Assembly: GCF_018829635.1 (NCBI RefSeq)
Contig: NZ_JAHKKG010000021.1
Span: 40,962-104,961, forward strand
DNA from: Paractinoplanes bogorensis
Lineage (GTDB): Bacteria > Actinomycetota > Actinomycetes > Mycobacteriales > Micromonosporaceae
Length of the DNA stretch: 64,000 nt
Reading direction: 5' to 3'
Made by a program: the position numbers and the translations under genes. Below are positions 1-7,867 of this stretch, piece after piece. The notes under the pieces were generated by a model. It worked only from the letters and a program-made list of their open reading frames with translations, had not been told where the DNA came from and made no database searches. Every line of letters starts with the position of its first letter. Position 1 is the first letter of the stretch.

Positions 1-474
1 GGTCGTGAGCACCTCCGACCAGGGCAGATGATGGAGGGCAACTTTCTTGAGCCGCCGTTTGTCGACGGCCGTCGGATGCTGGCCGGGCACCGGCGGGATC
101 TGGTTGGAAATCGTGACGACGGCGTCGAATCCTTGCTCGCGGGCTACGTCGAGGTAGTTCTCGATCTGTTCCGCTTTGAGTTCGTTGCCGCCGGTCTTGA
201 CCTCGACCAGCGCTGTCCATTCGCGCTGGCCGCGGGAGACCCGGACAAGGCCGTCCGGGAAGACTCGTCCGTCGCCGAGCTTGAAAGGCACCTCGATGTA
301 GGCCTGGACCGTTCCGGCAGGCGCACCGAACGGCTGCGTCAGTGCCCGGCCGAATTCCCGCACCGCGCACATGACCGCAAGAAGCGCGGACGTAGCTCTT
401 CGCTCCTGTTCGTCGGCACCGTTGATCCCCGAGGTGGGAATGAGCCGGGCGGCCAACCAGGTGTCTTCACTCAT
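1..474 (-). CDS. PD-(D/E)XK nuclease-like hypothetical protein (C-terminus off the left edge)
   Basis: The frame is open from an ATG at 474 to base 1 with no stop, so only the first 158 residues are visible. A strong ribosome site (GGAGGG) precedes the ATG. The signature is E61, then D74 in FPDGLV, then a strand ending E91-V-K93, which matches the D...ExK metal site of the PD-(D/E)XK phosphodiesterase fold. That fold holds many restriction and repair enzymes but also inactive proteins. I do not recognise the family, so nuclease activity is inferred from three residues only. No methylase or partner gene is visible; any partner would lie to the left of the window. Confidence 0.6.
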   Translation of the reverse strand, partial: MSEDTWLAARLIPTSGINGADEQERRATSALLAVMCAVREFGRALTQPFGAPAGTVQAYIEVPFKLGDGRVFPDGLVRVSRGQREWTALVEVKTGGNELKAEQIENYLDVAREQGFDAVVTISNQIPPVPGQHPTAVDKRRLKKVALHHLPWSEVLTT

Positions 475-695
475 AAGTCACACCCTCCGTCAAGAACGTG
501 CACGAAGATTACGCTGCCGTCGGCATTGCAATCGGGTCGATCGACGCGACGATCAGTTACGGGAAATCGGCCGACTGTCCACGCGCGACTGTCCACCGGT
601 GGAACCGTTCTCATTCCGGGGACGAGCTGATCTTGAGTTACGGATGGGGAATATTTGCGCGAATCGGGTCGCGGATCGGGGGGAATGTCGGTTGA

Positions 696-1133
696 ATGGG
701 TGTGGATCAGTTCATCGACCGAGATGGGGGCTGTGTGCCGCTTCGGAGGCGTAAGCAGTGGTGGGGTGTGACTCTGGACGCTCCGGACGGGATCGAGCTC
801 GGGCGCTTCTATTCCCGCCTGCTCGGCTGGACCTTCTATCCGGCCGACAACGGGCTCGGCGGCGCCGTCGCGCCCTCCGAGACTGCGGGATACAACCTCG
901 GCTTTCAGACCGAGAAGAACTATGTGCGCCCGGTTTGGCCGGCCGAACCGGGTAAGCCGCAGATGTCGATGCACCTGGAGATCGAGGTCGACGATCTCGA
1001 AGAGGCCGTGGCGCACGCGACGAGTGTCGGCGCTACCGAGGCGGAGTTTCAGCCCCAGGATTCCGTACGGGTGATGCTCGATCCCGCCGGGCATCCGTTC
1101 TGCCTATACCTCGACGAAATGGAACATGCGTAA
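696..1133 (+). CDS. VOC (glyoxalase/bleomycin-resistance fold) family protein
   Basis: A protein of about 145 residues with one vicinal-oxygen-chelate module. It opens with WGVTLDAPDGIELGRFYSRLLGW, where the helix after the first strand is typical of glyoxalase-like domains, and ends with the strand VMLDPAGHPFCLYLD, which usually supplies a metal-binding Glu or Asp. Such proteins are often small metal enzymes or drug-binding proteins; the substrate is unknown. Homologues usually begin just before WGV, so the GTG at 735 is a plausible alternative to the ATG at 696, which has a G-rich site about 14 bases upstream. Its 3' end overlaps the converging methyltransferase gene by 30 bases. Confidence 0.75.
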   Translation: MGVDQFIDRDGGCVPLRRRKQWWGVTLDAPDGIELGRFYSRLLGWTFYPADNGLGGAVAPSETAGYNLGFQTEKNYVRPVWPAEPGKPQMSMHLEIEVDDLEEAVAHATSVGATEAEFQPQDSVRVMLDPAGHPFCLYLDEMEHA

Positions 1134-1694
1134 CCCGGCCACGAAAGGCGACGGATCCCGGGTGAGCCGGTGCACGCCGACCCGGAAACGCGCGTCGTGC
1201 GGCTCGCAATAGGCGAGTTCCTCGAAACCGTTGGTGACGAACAGATCGCGTACGGGGGAATCGCCCGCCCGGGTCCAGACCACAGTGCTGCCGGGAGCCA
1301 GCAATGCGGGCAGAGCGGCAATCGTCCGGCCCACGTCCGCGTCCGTGATGTTGCCGAAAACGCCGCACGCGAGCAGAACGTCGGCGGGAGCCACCGCTGC
1401 GTACGGGTCGGTGATGCCCGCGTCTCCGGTCACCACCGTCACTCCGTCGGGCGCGGCACGGCGGGCCCGGTCGGCGAGTTCCGGGTCCTGCTCGACGAGC
1501 ACGGCCGGCGATCCGGGCGGCAGCAGCGGCAGCACATCGCGACCGTCGCCGGCGCACATGCTGATCACCCGGCGTGGCGCCGGGAGCAGCGGCCGCAGGA
1601 AACCCCGCACCACCTCGAGCCGGCGGGCCAGCGACGAGCCGGGCACCTCGTACTCGTCATGCCATCTGATCCAGTCCCGAGCCACGACCGCCAT
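1104..1694 (-). CDS. Class I SAM-dependent methyltransferase family protein
   Basis: A 196-residue protein with a Rossmann methyltransferase core. The glycine-rich SAM loop is VISMCAGDGRDVLPLL (about residues 43-58), with an acidic ribose-binding end to strand 2 (LVEQDPE). TVVTGDAGITDPY fits the adenine-contacting motif, and PADVLLACGVFGNI the usual motif IV area. The middle of the sequence matches a group of small actinobacterial methyltransferases of unknown substrate. It is transcribed alone and converges on the VOC gene. A terminator hairpin at 1704-1742 separates it from the symporter genes upstream. Confidence 0.75.
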   Translation of the reverse strand: MAVVARDWIRWHDEYEVPGSSLARRLEVVRGFLRPLLPAPRRVISMCAGDGRDVLPLLPPGSPAVLVEQDPELADRARRAAPDGVTVVTGDAGITDPYAAVAPADVLLACGVFGNITDADVGRTIAALPALLAPGSTVVWTRAGDSPVRDLFVTNGFEELAYCEPHDARFRVGVHRLTRDPSPFVAGLRMFHFVEV

Positions 1695-1703
1695 TCAACG
1701 CGA

Positions 1704-1742
1704 AAGCGCCGCGCCCCGGGGACGGTGGGGCGCGGCGCTTTC
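1704..1742 (-). terminator. Intrinsic terminator of the symporter operon
   Basis: A perfect inverted repeat: AAAGCGCCGCGCCCC (1704-1718) pairs with GGGGCGCGGCGCTTT (1728-1742) around a 9-base loop. It lies 26 bases past the stop of the minus-strand symporter gene and ends in A/T-rich flanks, so it can terminate that operon. Confidence 0.8.
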
Positions 1743-1768
1743 TGGAGCGGGCCAGGTAGAAGGGCCGA

Positions 1769-3415
1769 TCAGGTGGACGACTTGTGCTCGACCGCCGCCG
1801 CGACGTCCTTGTCGATGCGCGGGTCGCCCTCGTCGGCGTAGTAGTCGGACAGCGTGGTGCCGTCGACGCCGTCGGGGGTCTTCATGGCCCGCAGGATCAG
1901 GGTCACGATCGCCGCCACCAGCAGGTTGAGCAGCACGGTGACGAAACCGACGTAGATCGTCCGCTTGGTGTCGAACCCGAGGTCGGACAGCGGGAACGCC
2001 GAGCCGCCGAAGTGGGCGCGGCCGGTCGCCGGGTTCGGGATCTGCCACAGCATCCACATCGAGACGCCCATGCCGACGATCCAGCCGGCGATCAGCCCGC
2101 CGCGGTGCATCCAGCGGGTGAACAGGCCGAGGGCCACCGCGGGCGCGGTCTGCAGGATGATGATGCCGCCGATCAGCTGCAGGTCGATGGAGAACTGCGG
2201 GTCGAGGAAGACGATGCAGGCGACCGCGCCGACCTTCACCACCAGCGAGGTGATCTTCGAGACCCGGGCCTCGGCGGCCGGGGTGGCGTCCTTGCGGATG
2301 TACTCCTTGTAGATGTTGCGGGTGAACAGATTGGCCGCGGCGATCGACATGATCGCGGCCGGCACCAGCGCACCGATGCCGATCGCGGCGAAGGCGACGC
2401 CCGCGAACCACGACGGGAACTGCATGTCGAACAGCAGCGGCACGACCGTGTTGCTGTCGACCTTGCCGGTGGCCGGGTCGGTGATCGGCTTGACGCCGGA
2501 CGCGATGGCCGCGTAACCGAGCAGCGCGAGCAGGCCGAGCAGGAAGCTGTAGGCCGGCAGGGCCGACATGTTCCGCTTGATCACGTTGCGGTTCTTGCTG
2601 GCCAGCACGCCGGTGATGCTGTGCGGATAGAGGAACAGCGCCAGCGCCGAACCGAGGGCCAGGGTGATGTACTGGATCTGGTTGTTGGCGTTCAGCGTGA
2701 TGCCGTCGTTCGGGTTGGGCGAGGCGGTGAACTTCGCCTCGGCCGCGTCGAAGATGCTGCCCCAGCCGCCCAGCTTGTAGGGCAGGTAGATGACGGCCAC
2801 GATGATCACGATGTAGATCAGCGTGTCCTTGACGAAGGCGATCAGCGCCGGTGCCCGCAGACCCGACTGATAGGTGTAGGCGGCCAGGATCGCGAACGCG
2901 ATGATGATCGGCGCGTGCCGGGCGATGGCGCTGTCGCCGGTCACCCCCATCGTCTTGAGGACGGCCTCGATGCCGACCAACTGCAGGGCGATGTACGGCA
3001 TGGTCGCGACGATGCCGGTGATCGCGATGAGCAGGGCCAGTGTGGGCGAGTCGAACCTCGTACGGACGAAATCGGCCGGAGTCACGAAGCCGTGCCGGTG
3101 CGACACCGACCAGAGCCGGATCAGGATCAGGAAGAACAAGGGATAAATGACGATGGTGTACGGCACGGCGAAGAACCCAGCCGCACCGGCACCGAAGATG
3201 AGGGCGGGTACGGCGACGAAGGTGTACGCCGTGTAGAGGTCGCCGCCGACCAGGAACCAGGTGATCCAGCCGCCGAAGCTGCGGCCCCCGAGTCCCCACT
3301 CGTCGAGGTGCTCCATGTTGTCCGGCCGCCGCCAACGCGCGGCGACGAAGCCCATGCCGCTGACCAGCAGGAACAGAAACGTGAAGACGATGATCTCGGT
3401 GATGTGGTCACTCAT
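1769..3415 (-). CDS. Sodium:solute symporter, monocarboxylate permease MctP-like
   Basis: A 548-residue integral membrane protein of the SSS family with about 13 predicted membrane helices. The N-terminal region (WGLGGRSFGGWITWFLVGGDLYTAYTF) is typical of the first two helices of MctP/PutP-like carriers, which couple Na+ or H+ entry to uptake of short carboxylates such as pyruvate, acetate or lactate. The start codon lies 4 bases after the DUF3311 gene, and that two-gene arrangement is characteristic of this subfamily. The cytoplasmic tail is charged (DKDVAAAVEHKSST). The substrate is inferred from the subfamily only. Confidence 0.88.
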   Translation of the reverse strand: MSDHITEIIVFTFLFLLVSGMGFVAARWRRPDNMEHLDEWGLGGRSFGGWITWFLVGGDLYTAYTFVAVPALIFGAGAAGFFAVPYTIVIYPLFFLILIRLWSVSHRHGFVTPADFVRTRFDSPTLALLIAITGIVATMPYIALQLVGIEAVLKTMGVTGDSAIARHAPIIIAFAILAAYTYQSGLRAPALIAFVKDTLIYIVIIVAVIYLPYKLGGWGSIFDAAEAKFTASPNPNDGITLNANNQIQYITLALGSALALFLYPHSITGVLASKNRNVIKRNMSALPAYSFLLGLLALLGYAAIASGVKPITDPATGKVDSNTVVPLLFDMQFPSWFAGVAFAAIGIGALVPAAIMSIAAANLFTRNIYKEYIRKDATPAAEARVSKITSLVVKVGAVACIVFLDPQFSIDLQLIGGIIILQTAPAVALGLFTRWMHRGGLIAGWIVGMGVSMWMLWQIPNPATGRAHFGGSAFPLSDLGFDTKRTIYVGFVTVLLNLLVAAIVTLILRAMKTPDGVDGTTLSDYYADEGDPRIDKDVAAAVEHKSST

Positions 3416-3419
3416 GGCG

Positions 3420-3647
3420 TCACCGCTTCTTCGTCATCTGGTAGACGAGCGAGGTGGTGGCCACGCCGACGAGGATGAACATGAACTGCAGCCAGTAGAA
3501 GGCCGGGAAGCCCCACAGCCGGGGCGAGTCGTGATTGAACAGGAAGGTCATCACCGGCAGCACGATCGGGATGATCAGCAGCCAGTTCCACGGGCTGCGG
3601 TCGCTTCGAGCTGCGGGTTCTGATTCGGGAGTCTCGGGCTCCGCCAT
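3420..3647 (-). CDS. DUF3311 small membrane protein, symporter partner
   Basis: A 75-residue protein with a charged cytoplasmic N-terminus and two predicted membrane helices (WNWLLIIPIVLPVMTFLF and FPAFYWLQFMFILVGVATTSLVY). DUF3311 proteins are regularly found immediately upstream of MctP-type symporters and are thought to help assembly or activity of the carrier; a biochemical role is not established. It is the first gene of the pair, with a GGAGG-like site (read GAGGTACGG) before its ATG. Promoter elements must lie in 3648-3798. Confidence 0.85.
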   Translation of the reverse strand: MAEPETPESEPAARSDRSPWNWLLIIPIVLPVMTFLFNHDSPRLWGFPAFYWLQFMFILVGVATTSLVYQMTKKR

Positions 3648-3722
3648 CAGCCGTACCTCCTCGTAACTGTGGAGACGGTCACAGTCACGCTAACGACACA
3701 CGCCCGTTACAAGCGATCATCG

Positions 3723-3755
3723 TGCGCCGAACGGCGTACGACCTGCGCCGAACGG
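3723..3755. promoter_or_regulatory. 12-bp direct repeat in the divergent intergenic region
   Basis: TGCGCCGAACGG occurs twice, at 3723-3734 and 3744-3755. The copies are 21 bases apart, close to two helical turns, between the divergent DUF3311/symporter operon and the methyltransferase gene. This spacing suits cooperative binding of a regulator on one DNA face. No regulator is encoded next to it, so the role is speculative. Confidence 0.35.
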
Positions 3756-3798
3756 TGGCCCTCGATGTCTGCCCGGCCGCCCCGCTACGATCACGGAC

Positions 3799-4581
3799 AT
3801 GGCTCAGGAGTCGCTGGACACGAACGTTCCGCAGACCGCTCGCATCTGGAACTACCTGCTCGGCGGCAAGGACAACTTCGCCGTCGACCGGGCAGTCGGT
3901 GATCAGATCATCGAAAACGTCCCGCACCTGGCCGAATACGCCCGGCTCTCGCGCAAGTACCTGGTCCGCGCGGTGCACTATCTGGCCACCGACGGCGGCG
4001 TCGCGCAGTTCCTCGACGTCGGCACCGGCCTGCCCACCGCCGGCAACACGCACGAGGTGGCCCAGGCGGCCAACCCGCGGGCCCGCATCGTCTACGTCGA
4101 CAACGACCCGCTCGTGCTCACGCACGCCCGCGCGCTACTGACCAGCAGCCCCGACGGCAAGACCGACTATGTGGACGCCGACCTCCGCGACCCCGCCAAG
4201 ATCCTGGCCGCGGCGTCGGAGACCCTCGACCTCGACCAGCCGGTCGCCCTGATGGTGATGGGCATCCTCGGCCACGTCGAGAGCGACGACGAGGCCCGGT
4301 CGATCATCGACCAGTTCATGTCGAACCTGGCCCCGGGCAGCTACCTGGCGATGTACGACGGCGCCGACACCAACCCCGACGTGGTCGAGGCGACCCGCAT
4401 CTGGAACGTCTCGGCCAACCCGAAATACCACCTGCGCAGCCCCGAGCGGATCGCCGGCCTGTTCGCCGGGCTCGACCTGGTCGACCCGGGCGTCGTGCCG
4501 GTCACCCGCTGGAAGCCGGACGCCGAGGCCGCGGCCCAGCCCGAGATCGCCCAGTACTGCGCAGTCGGCCGCAAGCCCTGA
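3799..4581 (+). CDS. SAM-dependent methyltransferase, Methyltransf_19 (DUF574) family
   Basis: A 260-residue protein. RIWNYLLGGKDNFAVDR near the N-terminus and FLDVGTGLPTAGNTHEVAQ followed by IVYVDNDP are the family hallmark and the SAM-binding motif. This family is greatly expanded in Streptomyces, Frankia and Micromonosporaceae and its substrates are mostly unknown. It acts in the cytoplasm; there is no signal sequence. The ATG at 3799 fits the conserved N-terminus, whereas upstream in-frame sequence does not look coding. The gene is single and closed by a hairpin at 4590-4615. Confidence 0.9.
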   Translation: MAQESLDTNVPQTARIWNYLLGGKDNFAVDRAVGDQIIENVPHLAEYARLSRKYLVRAVHYLATDGGVAQFLDVGTGLPTAGNTHEVAQAANPRARIVYVDNDPLVLTHARALLTSSPDGKTDYVDADLRDPAKILAAASETLDLDQPVALMVMGILGHVESDDEARSIIDQFMSNLAPGSYLAMYDGADTNPDVVEATRIWNVSANPKYHLRSPERIAGLFAGLDLVDPGVVPVTRWKPDAEAAAQPEIAQYCAVGRKP

Positions 4582-4589
4582 CCGAAGAA

Positions 4590-4615
4590 GGGCGCCCCCG
4601 GGAACGGGGGCGCCC
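4590..4615. terminator. Bidirectional terminator hairpin
   Basis: GGGCGCCCCCG (4590-4600) and CGGGGGCGCCC (4605-4615) form a perfect 11-bp stem around a GGAA loop. It sits between two converging genes, so it can serve both. Confidence 0.8.
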
Positions 4616-4622
4616 GAGAACA

Positions 4623-5906
4623 CTACGGGGTCCAGAGGCCGGTCGAGACCGCCTTGGTCAGCGACGCGTTGGTGTCGTCGCCGTCGAGGGACCACATCAT
4701 GGCGCCGCCCAGGCCCTTGGCCCGGATGTACAGCGTCTTCTGCAGCATCATGGCCGGGTCGTCGTAGGTCCAGAACGTGGTGCCGTCGAAGAGCCACGAG
4801 TGGCCCGCCTTGAGGTCACGGTAGACCTTGAAACCGGGCAGGGTCTTGACCGTCTTGTAGTCCTCGGTGCCGGCCGCGAACTTGCCCGGCGCCGCACCCG
4901 TGGCCGGGGCGAACAGGCCGTTGCCGCCGGCCGTGATGCCGGTCCAGCCCTGGCTGTAGTAGGGCAGGCCGAGCACCAGCTTCTTGCGCGGGGCGCCGAC
5001 CGACAGCCACTTGTTGATCGCCACGTCGGACGAGAAGTCCGGGTTGTCCGGCGCGCCCTTGGGCACGAACAGGGCCGACTGCTGGTTGGCGCGGGCCTCC
5101 CACGAGCCGTGGAAGTCGTAGCCCTGGACCGTGCCGAAGTCGAGGTACTTGAAGATCTTGCCCTCGAAGCCGGCGTCGACCTTGACCGGCGCGGCGGGCA
5201 GGAACGCCGTGAGGTCGTAGCGGTGCCGGGTCGTACGGGAAAGGGAATCCAGCTGCTTGCGGAATTCGGCCGTCAGCAGAGTGAAGTTCTGCTTGTCCTC
5301 GGGCCGGATGATGTTGCCGACCTCGCCCGCCGAACCGGGCCACTCCCAGTCCAGGTCGATGCCGTCGAAGATGCCGGCGCCGGTGCCGTCGGGCAGCCCG
5401 GTCAGGTTGCCCTTGATCCACAGGTCGACGCAGGACGTCACGAACTTCTTGCGCGACTCGTCGGTCAGGGCGGCGTCCGAGAAGTACTTCGAGCCGGTCC
5501 ACCCGCCGAGCGAGATCAGCACCCGCAGCTTCGGGTTCTTGGCCTTCAGTTCCTTGATCTGGTTGAGGTTGCCCGAGATCGGCTGACCGGCGACGTCGGC
5601 CACGCCGTCGACGCTGTTCTCGGCCGAGAACGGGGTCTGCCAGTCGGCCCAGGCGTCGGCCGAGGCGCACAGGCCGTCGGCGGTGACCGGGCCGAACGCG
5701 TAGTTGATGTGGGTCAGACGGGACGCGGCGCCGGACTTCTGCACCTTCGCGAGCTGGAAGTCGCGACCGTAGATGCCCCACTGGGTGAAGTAGCCGACCT
5801 TGACGTACGGCTTGACGCCGGTCGCCTGTGCGGGAGTCGCGGCGACCGTCGACGCCACCGCGGCGAGAGCCGCCACGGCGACGAGACGCCGGGTAAAGAC
5901 GCGCAT
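4623..5906 (-). CDS. Secreted family 18 glycoside hydrolase (chitinase)
   Basis: A 427-residue exported enzyme. The N-terminus has the charged-hydrophobic-AQA pattern of a Sec signal peptide, with likely cleavage after TPAQA near residue 28. The GH18 barrel shows the SxGG strand (LISLGGWTGS, about 130-138) and the catalytic D181-G-I-D184-L-D186-W-E188, with E188 the proton donor of substrate-assisted hydrolysis. The end (GGAMMWSLDGDD) matches the last barrel strand. There is no chitin-binding module, so this is a single-domain enzyme. Cytoplasmic partners for chitin sugars are not visible nearby, although the GH3 protein at 36956-38686 belongs to a family that can act on such products. Confidence 0.93.
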   Translation of the reverse strand: MRVFTRRLVAVAALAAVASTVAATPAQATGVKPYVKVGYFTQWGIYGRDFQLAKVQKSGAASRLTHINYAFGPVTADGLCASADAWADWQTPFSAENSVDGVADVAGQPISGNLNQIKELKAKNPKLRVLISLGGWTGSKYFSDAALTDESRKKFVTSCVDLWIKGNLTGLPDGTGAGIFDGIDLDWEWPGSAGEVGNIIRPEDKQNFTLLTAEFRKQLDSLSRTTRHRYDLTAFLPAAPVKVDAGFEGKIFKYLDFGTVQGYDFHGSWEARANQQSALFVPKGAPDNPDFSSDVAINKWLSVGAPRKKLVLGLPYYSQGWTGITAGGNGLFAPATGAAPGKFAAGTEDYKTVKTLPGFKVYRDLKAGHSWLFDGTTFWTYDDPAMMLQKTLYIRAKGLGGAMMWSLDGDDTNASLTKAVSTGLWTP

Positions 5907-5926
5907 GAGCCCTCCAGGGCCGAAAC

Positions 5927-5952
5927 GTTGAAGAAAGTTTCCTAATCGAGGA
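5927..5952 (-). promoter_or_regulatory. Inverted-repeat control region upstream of the chitinase
   Basis: The 5' region of the chitinase gene holds AAAGTTTCCTAAT (5934-5946) and an overlapping inverted repeat TTCCT-AATCG-AGGAA (5938-5952). It is AT-rich against the local background. Its place 20-45 bases before the start codon suits a promoter with an operator for an exported hydrolase. The regulator is unknown. Confidence 0.35.
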
Positions 5953-6038
5953 AGCTAAACGTCTCGGCACGGAGAATCAATGCTCGTCGTCGATGGGCCC
6001 GACAGGTCCGGTTTGCGGCCCGACCGGATTTGCGCGGA

Positions 6039-7136
6039 TCAGCGGAGATGCGCCGTTTCGTTGACCGAGCGCACCGCGATGTTGCCGTCGGGCCACACAT
6101 CCATCGTGGACACACCGGCCGCGTCGAGGAACATGCGATGCAGGAACGCGTCGGAGGCGGCGAGCGCGTCGCGCAGGATCAACTTGATCGGCGAGACATG
6201 CGAAACCACAACAACCACCCCTTCTCCGTACGAGGAAAGGATCGTCGCCATCGCCCCACGCACCCGTTTGGCGGCCGCCTGGAACGACTCGCCACCCGGC
6301 GGCGCCACGCTCGTCGAGGCCAGCCACGCGTTCATCTCGGTGGGCCAGCCCTCCTGCACCTCGGCGAAGGTCAGGCCTTCCCAGAGCCCGAAATCGACCT
6401 CGATCAGGTCGTCCACCACGGTCACCGGCACGCCGCCGACCTCGGCCGAGATGTGCTCGGCGGTGCGCACACACCGGCGCAGCGGCGAACTCACGATGGC
6501 CGTCACGTCGCGCGAGATGCCGGCCACCCGGCCGCCCGCCGCCATGGCCTGCGCCTCGCCCTGATCGGAGAGCGGCACGTCACCGCGACCCGAGTAACGA
6601 CCCTGCTGCGTGTACGCCGTCTCGCCGTGCCGCACCAGGATGAGCCGGGTCGCGTTGTCGAGCGACGGCGGCGCCCAGGATTTCGGGGCCGCGGGTGTCA
6701 CCACCTCAGGCTCGATGCGATCAGAGACCGGCTTGCCCGCGGCCTCGTCCATCGCCCGGTTGGCCAGCGCGTCGGCGGCCTTGTTGCGCTCGCGCGGGAT
6801 CCACTCGAAGGTCACCCGGCCGAACCGGGCCACCAGCTGGGCGGCCTCGGCGGCGAGCGGCCGCAGCCCGGCGTTCTTGATCTGCCAGCGCCCGGACATC
6901 TGCTCGACCACGAGCTTGGAGTCCATCCGCACGTCGACCTCGGTCGCGCCGAGCTCGTGAGCGGCCCGCAGGCCCTCGATCAGGCCGGTGTACTCGGCCA
7001 CGTTGTTGGTGGTCGTGCCGAGCGCGCCCTGCCGCTCGAGCAGCACCTGACCGTCGGTGTCGCGCACGACCGAGCCGTAGCCGGCCGGCCCCGGATTGCC
7101 CCGGGACCCACCGTCCGCCTCGACGACAACCCTCAC
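6039..7136 (-). CDS. Bifunctional RNase H / acid (histidine) phosphatase
   Basis: A two-domain protein of 365 residues from a GTG at 7136. The N-terminal RNase HI domain shows EADGGSRGNPGPAGYG, NNVAEYTGLI, MDSKLVVEQMSG and RERNKAADALAN, supplying the acidic metal-binding set. The C-terminal half is a histidine phosphatase with the phospho-His motif LVRHGETAYT, then SSPLRRCVRTAE and SHVSPIK. This fusion corresponds to M. tuberculosis Rv2228c, where RNase H activity and an alpha-ribazole-phosphatase-like domain are known. The GTG overlaps the stop of the zinc-ribbon gene in a GTGA, implying translational coupling; an in-frame start 39 bases upstream is less likely. Confidence 0.92.
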   Translation of the reverse strand: MRVVVEADGGSRGNPGPAGYGSVVRDTDGQVLLERQGALGTTTNNVAEYTGLIEGLRAAHELGATEVDVRMDSKLVVEQMSGRWQIKNAGLRPLAAEAAQLVARFGRVTFEWIPRERNKAADALANRAMDEAAGKPVSDRIEPEVVTPAAPKSWAPPSLDNATRLILVRHGETAYTQQGRYSGRGDVPLSDQGEAQAMAAGGRVAGISRDVTAIVSSPLRRCVRTAEHISAEVGGVPVTVVDDLIEVDFGLWEGLTFAEVQEGWPTEMNAWLASTSVAPPGGESFQAAAKRVRGAMATILSSYGEGVVVVVSHVSPIKLILRDALAASDAFLHRMFLDAAGVSTMDVWPDGNIAVRSVNETAHLR

Positions 7137-7867
7137 AGACCGGATTCCTTCGTACGGACCATGATGCGGCGGCACTCCTCGCAGCGCACCACGTCGTCGG
7201 GCTCGGCCGCCTTCACCCGGGCCAGGTCGGCGCCGTAGAGCTCGATCCGGCAGCCGCCGCAGCGCCCGGCCTGGAACAGTGCCGCGCCCAGCCCCGAGTC
7301 GAGCCGGATCTTGTCGTAGAGCGAGACCAGGTCGGCCGGCAGGTCGGCGGCCAGCGGGCCCCGCGAGGAGTTCTTGAACTCCTGCTCCTTGGTGATGTCG
7401 GCGTACGCCTCGTCGCGGCGCTGCTCGGCCGCCCCGCGCCGCTCGGCGGCCGCGTCGAGACGCTGCTTCACCTCGGACAGCGCCTGCTCGGCGGTCTCCC
7501 GCTGCTCCATCAGCTCGAGCTCGGAGTCTTCGAGCTCGGACTGGCGGCGGTTGAGGGTGGCCAGCTCGTGCTGCAGGCCCTCGATCTCGCGCAGCGCGCC
7601 GCCGGCGTCGAGCCGGGCCTGGTCCTTGTCCTTGCGGAGGCGGACCTGCTCGATGTCCTTCTCGAACCGGCTGATGTCGCGGTCGAGGTCGTCCACGGCG
7701 ACCTGGGCCCGGACCCGCTCGTCCTCGAGCGCGGACAGCTCCCGCGACACGGTGTCGATCTCGGCCAGCTCGGGCAGCGACTTACGCCGGTGCGCGAGCT
7801 GGGCCAGGGCGGTGTCGACGGCTTGCAGGTCGAGCAGTCGGCGCTGGGCTTCCGGCGAGGCCTTCAC
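7133..7867 (-). CDS. Coiled-coil C4-type zinc-ribbon protein
   Basis: A 244-residue protein. About 150 residues of charged heptad-like helix, rich in Glu, Arg and Leu, precede a zinc ribbon formed by CGGC and CEEC near the C-terminus. This matches the zf-RING_7 family, including M. tuberculosis Rv2229c, which lies in the same position between a Nif3 protein and the RNase H fusion. The function is not established; nucleic-acid binding is presumed. Both flanking junctions are 4-base GTGA overlaps, so the three genes are one operon. In-frame sequence further upstream lies inside the Nif3 gene, so the GTG at 7867 is the start. Confidence 0.88.
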   Translation of the reverse strand: MKASPEAQRRLLDLQAVDTALAQLAHRRKSLPELAEIDTVSRELSALEDERVRAQVAVDDLDRDISRFEKDIEQVRLRKDKDQARLDAGGALREIEGLQHELATLNRRQSELEDSELELMEQRETAEQALSEVKQRLDAAAERRGAAEQRRDEAYADITKEQEFKNSSRGPLAADLPADLVSLYDKIRLDSGLGAALFQAGRCGGCRIELYGADLARVKAAEPDDVVRCEECRRIMVRTKESGL

